DNA of 64,000 nucleotides. Source: Cynocephalus volans. Taxonomy: Eukaryota > Chordata > Mammalia > Dermoptera > Cynocephalidae. The stretch is from NCBI RefSeq assembly GCF_027409185.1, contig NC_084463.1, positions 114,892,133 to 114,956,132 of the forward strand, given 5' to 3'. Position 1 is the stretch's first letter. The number at the start of each line of letters is the position of its first letter. A program made the translations under genes and the position numbers. This document shows, in pieces, positions 1 through 11,700 of the stretch. Under the pieces are notes generated by a model. The model worked only from the letters and a program-made list of their open reading frames with translations. It ran no database searches and had not been told where the DNA came from.

Positions 1-113
1 TCTCCCAACCTATTTCCTCTCCCTTTCCCCCCTCCCTCTCCCCCCGAGCTGCTCCACAACATTGTAGAATGTAAAAAAAATAATAATATTAATAAATAAA
101 TAAACTTAAAAAA
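1..113 (+). repeat. 3' end of a non-autonomous retroelement (same family as 46970-47100)
   Basis: A pyrimidine-rich stretch rich in CCCTCC is followed by CAACATTGTAGAATGTA and an A-rich tail with AATAATATTAATAAATAAATAAA. The same order of motifs closes the tandem-repeat element at 46970-47100 (CAACATCTTAGAATATA, then AATGATATTAATAAATAAATAAA). The window starts inside it, so the 5' part is not visible. It abuts an old L1 and may be inserted into it. Confidence 0.6.
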
Positions 114-2660
114 AAGGAAAAAGATATTTCATACAAATGGAAACAAAAAAGAGCAGGAGTAGATATACATACATCAGATAAAATGACTTCAAGTCAAGGA
201 AAGCAAAAAAAAGATAAAGAAGGCCAAATTTTATATATCGATAAAGGGATCAATTCAAGAAGAGAATATAAAAATTCTAAATATATGTGTACCTATTTAA
301 ACAAAGCAAATACTATCGGACCTAATGAGTGAGATAGACTATAACACAGTAATAGATGGGGACTTTAATACTCCACTTTCAGCAAAGGACAGATCATCCA
401 GACTGAAAATTAACCAGTAAACATCAGAATTAATTTCTACTGTAGGCCAACTTGACCTAACAAACATTTATAGAACATTTCATCCAACAGCTGAAGAATA
501 CACATTCTTCTCAGCAGCACATGGAACATTCTCTAGAACAGACCATATGTTAGGACACAAAAGAAGTCTCAACAAATTTTAAAAAAATCAAAATCATATC
601 AACTACCTTATCTGACAACAATGGAATAAAACTAGAAATTAACAACAAAAGGGACACTAGAAACTGTACACATATATGGAAATTAAACAATATGCTTCTA
701 AACAACATGGGTCAAAGAAGAAATCAAAAGGAAATTAAAAAATTCCTAGAGACAGATGAAAGTGGAAATACAACATAGCAGAACCTATGGGATATAGCAA
801 AAGCAGTTCTAGGAGGGAAGTTCACAGCAAGAAATTCCTACATCAAAAAAGAAGAAAGACTAAATAAACAACCTAAATTTACACGTCATGGAACTGTAAA
901 AACAAGAACAAACCAAACCCACAATCAGTAGAAGGAGAGAAATAACAAAGATCAGAGCAGAAATAAGTGAATTAGGGATTAAAAAAAGATACAAAAGATC
1001 GATGAAACAAAGAGTTGATTTTTTGAAAAGTTAAACAAAATCAATAAAGCTTTAGCTAGACTAACAAAGTAAAAAAGAGAGAATACTCAAATAAATAAAA
1101 TCTGAAATGAAAAAGGCAACATTACAACTGGAAAACCTAGAAGAAATGGATAAATTCCTGGACATATACAACTTATCAAAGTTGAATCATGAAGAACTAG
1201 AAAACCTAAACAGATCAATAATGAGTAATTAGATTGAAGCAGTTATAAAGTGTTATAACAAGAAAACCCCAGGACCAGCTGGCTTCATTACTGAATTCTA
1301 CCAAACATTCAAAGAAGAATACCAATTTTTCCCAAATTCTTCCAAAAAACTAAAGAGGAGAGAATTCTTCCAAACTCATTCTATGAGGCCAGCATTACCC
1401 TCATACCCAAACTGGAAAAAGACACACCAAAAAAAGAAAACTACAGACCAATACCCCTAATAAACACAGATGCAAAGATCCTCAACAAAATACTAGCAAA
1501 GAGAATCCAACAACACATTAAAAAGATCATACACCATTATCAAGTGGGATTTATCCCAGGGATGTAAGGATGGTTCAACATATGCAAATCTATAAACGTG
1601 ATACATCAAATCAACAGAATGAAGAAAAAAACCCATATGATCATTTCAATAGATGCAGAAAAAGCATTTGATAAAATCCAACACTCCTTCATGATAAAAA
1701 CACTGAACACATTATGTATAGAAGGAATGTATGTCAACATGATAAAGGCTATATATAACAAACCCACAGCTAATATACTGAACAGACAAAAATTGGAGGA
1801 TTTCCCTCAAGACAAGGATGCCTACTTTCCACACTCATTCAACATATTGAGCATAGCAGTACATGTTCTAGCCAGTCCAATAATGCAAGAGAAAGCAATA
1901 AACAGCATTCAAATTTTAAAGGAGGAAGTCAAAATATTCCTATTTGCAGATGACATGACCATACACATACATAGAAAACCCTAAAGATCCCACCCAAAAA
2001 TTACTGGAACTAACACATGAATTCAGTATAGTGGTAGGATACAAAATCAACACACGAAAACCAATAGACTTCATATATGCCAATAACTCAAGAGCCAAAG
2101 TAGAAATCAAGAAAGTAAACACATTCACAACAGCTACCAAAAAAATGAAATACCTAGGAGTAAATTTAATCAAGGAGGTGAAAGATCTCTACAATGAAAA
2201 CTATAAAACATTGGTGAAAAAAACTGAAGAGAACAAAAATAAATGGGAAGATATCTCATGTTCATGGGTCAGAAGAATTAACATTATCAAAATGTCCATA
2301 TTACCCAAAGCAATACATACATTCAACACAATCCCTATCAAAATACCAATGACATTCACAGCAATGGAAAAAATGATCTTAAAATTTGTATGGAACCACA
2401 AAAGACCCTGTATAGCTAAAGAAATCTTGAACAAAAAGAACAAAGTTGGAGGCATCACACGCCCTGACTTCAAAATATACTGTAAAGCTATAATAACCAA
2501 AACAGAATGGTATTGGCATAAAAACGGACAAATTGACCAATGGAATAGGATAAAGAGCCCTGAAATTAAACCACACGTTTACAATCAACTGATTTTCGAC
2601 AAAGGTGTCAAAAATATACAATGGGGAAAGGACAGCCTCTTCAGTAAATGGTATAGTCTT
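114..2660 (+). mobile_element. Old 5'-truncated L1: ORF2 endonuclease to reverse transcriptase, decayed
   Basis: From its first bases this follows the L1 ORF2 endonuclease region (a GGGGACTTTAATACTCCAC-type AGDxN segment near 358-378), and it continues through the reverse transcriptase. Frames are broken many times. Open remnants lie at 1598-1984, with an LFADD catalytic motif near 1939-1953, and at 2031-2747, where the GGI(T)xPDFKxYxKA block is readable. It is clearly more divergent than the L1 copies at 15.6 and 31.3 kb. It stops near the GRDCLFSKW block, so the 3' third of ORF2 and the 3' UTR are absent. It lies in CYP2R1 intron 1, antisense to the gene. Confidence 0.85.
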
Positions 2661-2889
2661 TTAACAACTTATACGAACTTTGAGACTGTCAGAATTGGGA
2701 AATATCTCCAAGATAATGGGAGTCCTTTAGGGATGTTTCGCAACTAGGATAAAGATCAAATGCTGCTGTAGCTTAAAGAGTTATCAATTTACGTCTAAGG
2801 CAGAGTCACGCAAACAATGGCTACTCTTGAGTGAATGCGTCTTTTTCATTTTTGCTCCTTTCTGTTTTTCCTCTGCCCCCTTTGCAGCT

Positions 2890-3030
2890 AATAGCACAGT
2901 TTAACCATTTCTGGGCTGCGCTGTCTCCTCTGTAAAATGGGGGAAACCAGAGTACCTACCTCATCGGGTGGTTGTGTGTTTTAAATGAGTGAACAGTTGC
3001 CAGTGAGAACGTCACCACTGGCGAATACTA
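2890..3030 (+). repeat. MIR SINE fragment
   Basis: The MIR core signature is present (CTCCTCTGTAAAATGGGGGA, then ACCTACCTCATCGGGTGGTTG and TTAAATGAGT). It is an old mammalian-wide SINE. The flanking 2661-2889 and 3031-3300 show nothing I recognise. Confidence 0.6.
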
Positions 3031-3674
3031 AGTATTTGCTATGAGGATGTTCCGGGCCAGTGAGAACCATATTGCCCACTGCGCTGTAGGACTCGCGCCC
3101 CTGTTTCTAGTCATTAATTCATTCACACTGTCGCAATCATTTATCAGAGCCCACTTGCCGCCCAGGGGCGTTCACCTGCGTTCTCCTTCAGTCCTCACAG
3201 CACATGCCTATACCAGTTCGTCAACTGCAAACATCGGAAGAACCTGTTATTAACTGTTAACTCGGTCCTGGTACTCACAGCGCCTCGCTTTTCCCACAGG
3301 CCGAGGGCTGGAATCTAACCTACACGGGGTCCTGCATCTCCACAGACCTGAGACGGTGCGACCCGGGTTCGGATCCCCTGCTGAGCCCCGGACGCGACGG
3401 CGCAGGCGTGGGAGCTCGAGCTCGCTGCGCGCCCACACCTCCGCGGCGAGAAAAATCTGGCCAGGATCGCCTCAGGCATCGGCCGGAAGTGGGGCACCTG
3501 GCTGGGGCGGGGCTGCCCCGGCAGGGGGCGCTGCGTCCAGGACTTCTCCCTCCCAGACCCGGGAAGCGGGCTTCCCTCAAAGGGGAACGTTTGGGGCACG
3601 CCGCGAGGAAAGTCCGGGCCAGCCCCGAGGACAGGACGGCGGCCCTCCCTGCCCGCGGCCCTTCGGAGCTGTAC

Positions 3675-3899
3675 CTCGCCGTACACCCGGCTCTGCTTTG
3701 TCATGTAGACGTGGGGAAGCTCGGCGGAGGCGGCTAGGGAGTAGATGTTGCCGATAAATGGCAGCCCCGGCGGCCCCGGGGGGAAGCCCATCGGCCGCCT
3801 CTGCTTCAGTAGCTGGCGGACCCCCAGAGCGAAGAGCAACAGGAAGAACGCACCGCCGAGCGCCGCCGCGCATGCCTCAGCTCCTCGAAGTTCCCACAT
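3675..3899 (-). CDS. CYP2R1: CYP2R1 exon 1: N-terminal 75 residues of vitamin D 25-hydroxylase
   Basis: CYP2R1 is the microsomal P450 that 25-hydroxylates vitamin D. This exon encodes 75 codons, the first coding exon of the gene. The reading begins MWEL and contains the hydrophobic ER signal-anchor [18 protein letters not shown] (about residues 14-31), the basic KQRR stop-transfer, the proline-rich hinge [14 protein letters not shown] (about 38-51) and LPHVYM, ending VYGE. All of this matches the start of mammalian CYP2R1 without gaps. The exon ends at GAG followed by the donor GTACAG (complement at 3669-3674), phase 0. The open frame continues upstream to 4169, but homology and the signal anchor place the true ATG at 3897-3899. 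Later exons, including the heme-binding region, lie off the left edge. The exon itself shows no damage. Confidence 0.93.
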
Positions 3900-3973
3900 C
3901 GGCCCGGGCTGGGGCTGCGAACCCCACCGCCGCCCTGCGACCCGGGCGCTCCCTCTAGCCTTGCCGCACTCCC

Positions 3974-4019
3974 ATTGGCCCGATACCCTGAGGTCCCTCC
4001 CTAGATCCATGGCCATTGG
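3974..4019 (-). promoter_or_regulatory. Paired CCAAT boxes (putative NF-Y sites) upstream of CYP2R1
   Basis: ATTGG on the plus strand at 3974-3978 and 4015-4019 gives two CCAAT boxes on the coding strand, 41 bp apart. They lie roughly 75 and 115 nt upstream of the CYP2R1 ATG, inside the CpG island. Paired CCAAT boxes at about this spacing are typical of NF-Y-driven TATA-less promoters. Function is inferred. Confidence 0.45.
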
Positions 4020-4170
4020 CTGTCTGAGTGCAGGGCGCTCGGGCCCTCCGGACAGTAACCCCTTGGCTTTATCCAGCTGAGTCTTCCTGGCGCCGCTGTG
4101 GATCTGTTGCAGCACTAGGCGAGCACCAACCTGGCAGGGCACTGAGCCTGGTCTCCAGGGTGTGGACACC

Positions 4171-4802
4171 AGGGACGTGTCGGGACAGCCCGCTCTCTGG
4201 GCTTGGTGGATCCTGCCTCCCTGGAAGCTTCCCTTTCTTAAGGTGTCTTTTTAAGTACCAGGTCTGCTTATTTCGGACTAGGAAAACTGGGGAGATTATC
4301 AGCACTGCATCCTTTAGCTGAACCTGACAGTTTAAAGAATTTCCATTAGAAAATTGACCCCTCAATATAAGGAGAGAATCTTACTACTTGTTTTCTAATC
4401 TATTTTTCTCTTGTTATGAGGCATTTTTGTGTGATCTTCTAAGAACTGTGATGATTGAACAATTTATTTATATGATTAACTCAGTTTACCTATCTTTTGA
4501 CCCCTCTCTGGTCTTCCCAAACCTGTAGTTACTTCCTGGTAACCACAGAGGACTCTTGGCTGCAGTTGCTGAGGGATAATACTTACTGTTCAAACTTCTG
4601 CCTCCAATACCTGGAATTAAGCAACTGATTTCATATATATATATATTTTTTGATAGCATGGAACACTTTGTTTTCAGCTTCTTAAAATAAGACATCTTTT
4701 AAAATATATATGATCTTCATAAACCCCTTTTAATTATTTTGACATATTAAACAACTACAATGTTATATTTTCCCTCCCTTGCCTCTCCCTAATAGATTTC
4801 CT
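4171..4802. other. CYP2R1 upstream flank, no recognised feature
   Basis: GC content drops from about 4230. The stretch 4230-4800 is AT-rich with a short (AT)n run near 4633-4646. I see no exon or recognisable repeat. Confidence 0.4.
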
Positions 4803-6972
<2,170 letters not shown>

Positions 6973-7089
6973 ATTTTTATTTCTGTTTTCTATTGGACAA
7001 TTCCGCGCAACACAGCACCTACCAGGTTTGTGACTCTTCTAAAAGGCGTCCTCTAATTGTGATTTAGCAATGGCAAGAGTTTTATGGTC

Positions 7090-7858
7090 CTCATTAGCTT
7101 AAAGTTCATTCATATAACAAATTTATTGAACACCTACCATGTTCCTGTGTCCTCCACAACAAAGTCCTGTTGCTTTTTGTTGCTTTGCCCCCACGGATTG
7201 GTCACCCCACTTCCCCTGGGTGACGGAGATGCAAAGGATTACTCAAAGCCTATCTCTTCTGGGACCCTCCAGCAAGAGGCAACCCTTCCTTGGGAAATTA
7301 ACACTGAATTGGGGTTCTCTTCCTGCATTTATTTTCCACACCAGGAAGTTACAGGAAGAGAACAAAGGTAGGGTTATAGTTTAACAATATAGGCTGGTAA
7401 CTTTCAGTGAAACAAGCCAGATGACATTTCAGTAAACAATTAAGTGATCTTCCAGCAATTTCTCAGTATCTTTACATAACAATCAGTTACTAGTCTGTCT
7501 TTGAGCCAGCAAACCTGCTGTGCCACAATTCTTATCTTGCAACAGAGACTCACTAGCCTGGGGAAAATTTCCAGTCCTCCGCAAGGTCAATATTTGAAAC
7601 CACAAGGCTTTGGAAAACCAGGCACTGTGCAGTACATATGCTTTTTAGTATAATCCACAAAGTCCCAACCCTCATATAACTTACATCCTTGTGAGACAGA
7701 AGAGCAATAAACACACAAATAGGTAATCATAAGCAAATGAAAATAAAAGTGTCACAGAGAATGCCTGGGGTATGGGGAGATACTTTAGCAGGTGAGGGGT
7801 GTCAGGGAGACTCTCATTAAGAAGATAACATTTGAGCTGAGATCAATTGATAAAGAGG
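7090..7858 (-). repeat. L2 3'-end remnant split by a later LTR
   Basis: The L2 3' end in reverse (TTCATTCATATAACAAATTTATTGAACACCTACC) runs to about 7146. It resumes after 7617 with CCAGGCACTGTGCAG and then the usual sequence of organ-count style L2 text up to AACATTTGAGCTGAGA. The break is filled by the element at 7147-7617. Confidence 0.6.
7147..7617 (-). mobile_element. Unassigned LTR-like insertion in the L2
   Basis: About 470 bp interrupt an otherwise continuous L2 remnant between CATGTTCC and CCAGGCACT. The size, the absence of an A-tail and possible TG...CA ends suggest a solo LTR. I do not recognise the family, and the target duplication is too short to be sure of. Confidence 0.35.
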
Positions 7859-8825
7859 TGTATCAGTTTTGTACTGCTGCTATAACAAGTTACTACAAAC
7901 TTAATGGCTTAAAACAACACAAATTTATTATCTTACAATTCTTGTGGTCAGAAGTTCAAAAGGGTCTCCCTGGGCTAAAAGAGAGGTATTGGTAGGGCTT
8001 TATTCCTTCTAGAGACTCTAGGGGAGAATCAGTTGCCTTGCCTTTTCCAGCTTCTAAGAGCTACCCACATTCCTTGGCTCATGTCCCTGTTCCTCCATCT
8101 TCAAAGCTGTCAATATCAGCCTTCTCACATTGCTCTCTCTCTTATTCTCTTTATTCTGCCTCTCTCTTCCACTTATAAAGACCCTTGTGATTATATTGGG
8201 CTCACCTGGATAATCCAGGATACAATGAAAGTTTTCAGAATCAAAATGGAGTCACTTGTGTAAAAAAAAAACAAATAAACAAAAAACCCTGACAAATAGA
8301 GCCAGGGAAAGATCATGGATAGGTTCTCATGCATGCTTGCCTGATAACAAGCACTATCACAAAGGATTCTGCAAAGCCACAACCTTGCAGAGGCTTTAGC
8401 AACTTCACATGAAGAAATACTTCTTCAGGGACATTTGCCCAGTAATTGTCCAATCTTGGACTGGTATCACCCTTGTTATTGATCCTTGTGCCCAAGGATA
8501 GCTATCCCCAAACAATTATGTAATCCTCCATCATTTTTCCTTTAAAACCCTTTCTCTTCCTTTACCTTCCTGAATACATGCGTAGTTTACTATGACACAT
8601 GTATTTCCATTGCAATGTTCCATTCCCCATTAAATTCATTATTCTTTCAGAGAGCCTCTCTCTGTTTATTTAACAATAATCTCCCCATCTTAATGTCAGC
8701 TAATTAGCAATATTAATTCCATCTGCAACCTTAATTACCCTTGCTATGAAACCTGACATATCCACAGGTTCTGGGGATTAGGATGAGGAACACTGGGGAA
8801 GAGGAACATTATTCTGCCTATTACA
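7859..8825 (-). mobile_element. MLT1-type MaLR LTR, split by a second LTR
   Basis: Read in reverse, this is the MLT1 pattern: TGTATCAGTTTTGTACTGCT, AACTTAATGGCTTAAAACAA, AGGGGAGAATCAGTTGCCTT, CCTGGATAATCCAGGATA, then, after an interruption, ATCTCCCCATCTTAA, GTTCTGGGGATTAGGAT and TTATTCTGCCTATTACA. The two halves (7859-8225 and about 8690-8825) join smoothly if 8226-8689 is removed. Confidence 0.72.
8226..8689 (+). mobile_element. Solo LTR (probable class I ERV) nested in the MLT1
   Basis: About 460 bp begin TGAAAGTTTTCAG and include AAAATGGAGTCACTTG, a motif common in class I LTRs. The AATTCATTATTC / TCTTTCAGAGAGCC 3' region ends near AACA. It sits inside the MLT1 LTR, so it is younger. No retroviral gene is attached. 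The family is not identified. Confidence 0.5.
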
Positions 8826-11379
8826 GGAGGGAAACCTGAGGAAGATCTGGGGAGAAATACTTCAAACACAGGCGACACCAAGGGAAAAGGCCTTGTATAC
8901 TAAGGAAACCCTGTTCTTTGTGTTTCCGGTTTCTCTGCATCTCTCATGTGAGCACACTGAGATGAAGTCAGTTAGTTAGTTAGTCTTAGAGTTTTTCTGT
9001 TTAACTCATATGTGGCTGTCCCCCCAGGGTCTGAAGTTACCCGCACATCGTATGTTTCATACGATCTCCAGCCTCGGAATATCTACCTACTGCCTATTAC
9101 AAATGCCTGATATATATGTTTAGAAATTTCCCAAAATTCTAATTAATCAAGAATTGTCTAGTAAAATGGAAACAATTGTGAGACATTGTTGCTAAACTTA
9201 GTCTCTAATTTCTTACCAAAGATCAGTGAAGATGACACAGGATGAATATTAGGGATTCAAGTGGGGGACAATGATCCTGAGGCACCAGCCACTGGAGAAT
9301 ATCACCTACTTATCAATATGCCTGAGGCCAGCCCTGCCTTCTCCAACATCATCAGGCTTACAGTGTGTGCTCTGGCCACAGCTGTTGTACAGTACAGGTA
9401 CTCAGTTCAGGAGTGGCCCCCTTTCATCATTTATTTTCAGAAAGGATTAATTTTCTTTCCAAAAATATTCTCCAGCATTAGCCGAGGAAAGAGCTCAGAG
9501 TTAACCCTGACGCAGCCCCTGTCTGACAGCACTGATGAGATGCTCCCCCCACCCCCACTGCTCCTTGGGGTATAATACTGAGGGTGGGGATTCTCAGGAA
9601 TATTTGAAAGTCTTTCAGAACACAGAGCCTTCCCTGTAACCATTCATCTTGTTCTCTCACTGCTCAACAGAGAAACAGCTCTCCGCATTCCCCTCTCTTC
9701 ATTTGCTCTGAGTGATAGAAAACCATCAATAAGTTCATCCATGGTTTTATCAGGACGGGGATGTTTGGGGGAACAGGAAGTGGCAGGATCATATCTTCAG
9801 TGTGCAGGATGGAGTGGGTGAACATCCTGTGCAGGGCTCTGCCATTTCTGAGTGCAGGATGGCAGTAGTTTCAACAGAGAACAGTGCTGCTGTGCCCCAG
9901 TGAGAGCCTCTTTCTGGGCCTTTGGGAACCGTCCCTCCAGGACTCATCCTGAAGGGCAGCATCAGGTGAGAGTGTCTCCTGGGCTTCCTTCCAGTTCTCG
10001 GATGGCTGTGGCCCTGGCCTGGGTCTTAGGAGCTCTCCCCATGGAGCTCCCCCAGTACAGAGTGATGCAGCCAACACAAATTAGCCTCCTTTACACATTC
10101 CATTATGTGCACTCATGGTGTATTTCAGCAAAAGGAGAGGAAGGGAGAGTCACAGGAAATGCCAAGCCGAGCCATATTAGAGCCTGAGGCAAAAGAAAAA
10201 AAATTAATCATACTGATTCCGCCTTATTAAAAATTTGATATCTTGTTCATCATGGATTTTTGCCTCTATTTTGATTTTAAAATGTTGCATTAAAATACTA
10301 TCTTGATCATGAGCTTTTTGGTGTTCTCTTAAATTTGGCTTCTGAGATGAATTACTCACTTGCCTTACCCTAGTCCTGACCAAATGACAATTTTGGTTAA
10401 AAAGTAGGGTGTAGGAACTGTGCTTGCCTACTTGGATATTCATGGTGCACTTAGGAGCCAGACACTGAGATGGGGCTGGCATACCAGGGCACCTCTGGGT
10501 GGGATTTGAGGATACTTATCAAAATCTCCCTTTGACCTCTTAAAAAAGTCCTCCCCATCCCATTGTCTGAAGTCAATCTTCTCAAATTAATTTATATGAA
10601 TTAAACATTCCCCAGAGCAGGCTGAGTTGGAAAATGCAAACCCTGGTGGCGAGAGAGTACAATGATAGGAAGATCCTAAACTGTGCTTGTATGTGAATGA
10701 ATTTATTCCAACATTTGGAGACAATGCAGAATGGAAGGCATGGTAACACTGATCTTTTGGAGGTGATGACTTGGTGATGGGTATGAGGATTTAAAGAAAG
10801 GATGCAGAAAGGAAAAGGAGGGTTCCAATGAAAAACTTCTTTCCCCTCACAAAAGCTAGATTGACTTAAAGAATCACATTTCTCAGAACCAGGACCATTC
10901 CTCCCATTTCCTGGGGATGTTCAGCCAACCAACCCCCTGGCACTTCCTCTGTTACAACGTGTTACAGCCGTGTTACAGCAAACTCTCAAGGACAGGTAGG
11001 ACACCGAGGCTTGTAGCAGGAAGCAGAGTTCATTGATGTTGGCAATGGCTCAGTGGACTCATGTCACAAAGGCTGAGCCCCAAACACAGTGGGGCTATTT
11101 CTTTTATATTGTTACACTTCTGGTTTTTACCGTGGGTAAAGTGGTGACCTTATATGGTTATAACTTATGTTGGGAAAAGTTCCAGGTCTGCTGGCCGTTT
11201 CAGCAGGGTGGGAAAGTTAAATGTTGCATCAGCCATTGTAGCAGAGCAGCTGGGCATATATGATAGCAGGGCCGAGTGCAATTGGGACAACAGTGAGGAA
11301 AACATGGGTGCCTCACCTCCCCTCCAGTTCCACACTGGACCATCTTCTGTTCTTGACATCTTGTATTCCTTTCCTCATG
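8826..11379. other. Intergenic DNA, no confident gene
   Basis: Only short random frames occur here. A block at about 10980-11330 (AGGCTTGTAGCAGGAAGCAG, CAATGGCTCAGTGGACTCA, GGCTGAGCCCCAAACACAG) has the look of a reverse-oriented ERV LTR, but I cannot name it. I see nothing else to annotate. Confidence 0.35.
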
Positions 11380-11700
11380 TTTAAATAGAATAGAAATCTA
11401 AAAGTGGAAGAATATTTAGTGACCATCTTGTTGAAGACCCTCTTCCAAATGTGGTAACTGAGAGTCGAGGAAATTTTATGTTCTATTCAAGGTTATACAA
11501 GACAGCACCAGCGGAATCAGAATTCTGGGCTCTGGAATTGCCATGTGTTCCTTCAGTCATTCATTACAAAATTATTGAGCACCTACTAATTAGGTGCTGG
11601 GGTTATAATGGGGACCAGTCATGGTCTATACTTTCCTGCAGTTTACAGTTTGTTGAAGGATGTAGACATCAATCATATAATCACAAATAAATTTATTATT
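11380..11700 (-). repeat. MIR-like fragment followed by L2 3' end
   Basis: At 11395-11510 the text GTGGAAGAATATTTAGTGACC...GGTTATACAAG follows the reversed MIR-type pattern. At 11540-11700 CAGTCATTCATTACAAAATTATTGAGCACC, then TAGGTGCTGGGGTTATAAT, is a reversed L2 3' end. Both are old and diverged. Confidence 0.5.

Larger units (their letters stand above)
1..3674 (-). other. CYP2R1: CYP2R1 intron 1 (partial; its 3' part is outside the window)
   Basis: This is everything downstream, in gene orientation, of the splice donor that ends the CYP2R1 first coding exon. No second CYP2R1 exon is visible before the left edge. The interval holds the 3' end of a retroelement, a decayed L1 in antisense to the gene, a MIR and the gene-side half of the promoter CpG island. 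Confidence 0.75.
3300..4170. promoter_or_regulatory. CYP2R1: CpG island promoter of CYP2R1
   Basis: This stretch is strongly GC- and CpG-rich compared with the AT-rich flanks. It covers the CYP2R1 first coding exon, the start of intron 1 and about 270 bp upstream of the ATG. This is the expected layout for a TATA-less, broadly expressed cytochrome P450 gene. No TATA box is visible near the expected start. The boundaries are judged by eye. Confidence 0.7.

Noticed and set aside
3315..4169. A 284-codon minus-strand frame covering the CYP2R1 exon
   Set aside because: It starts upstream of the homologous ATG and runs through the splice donor into intron. Only 3675-3899 is supported as coding.
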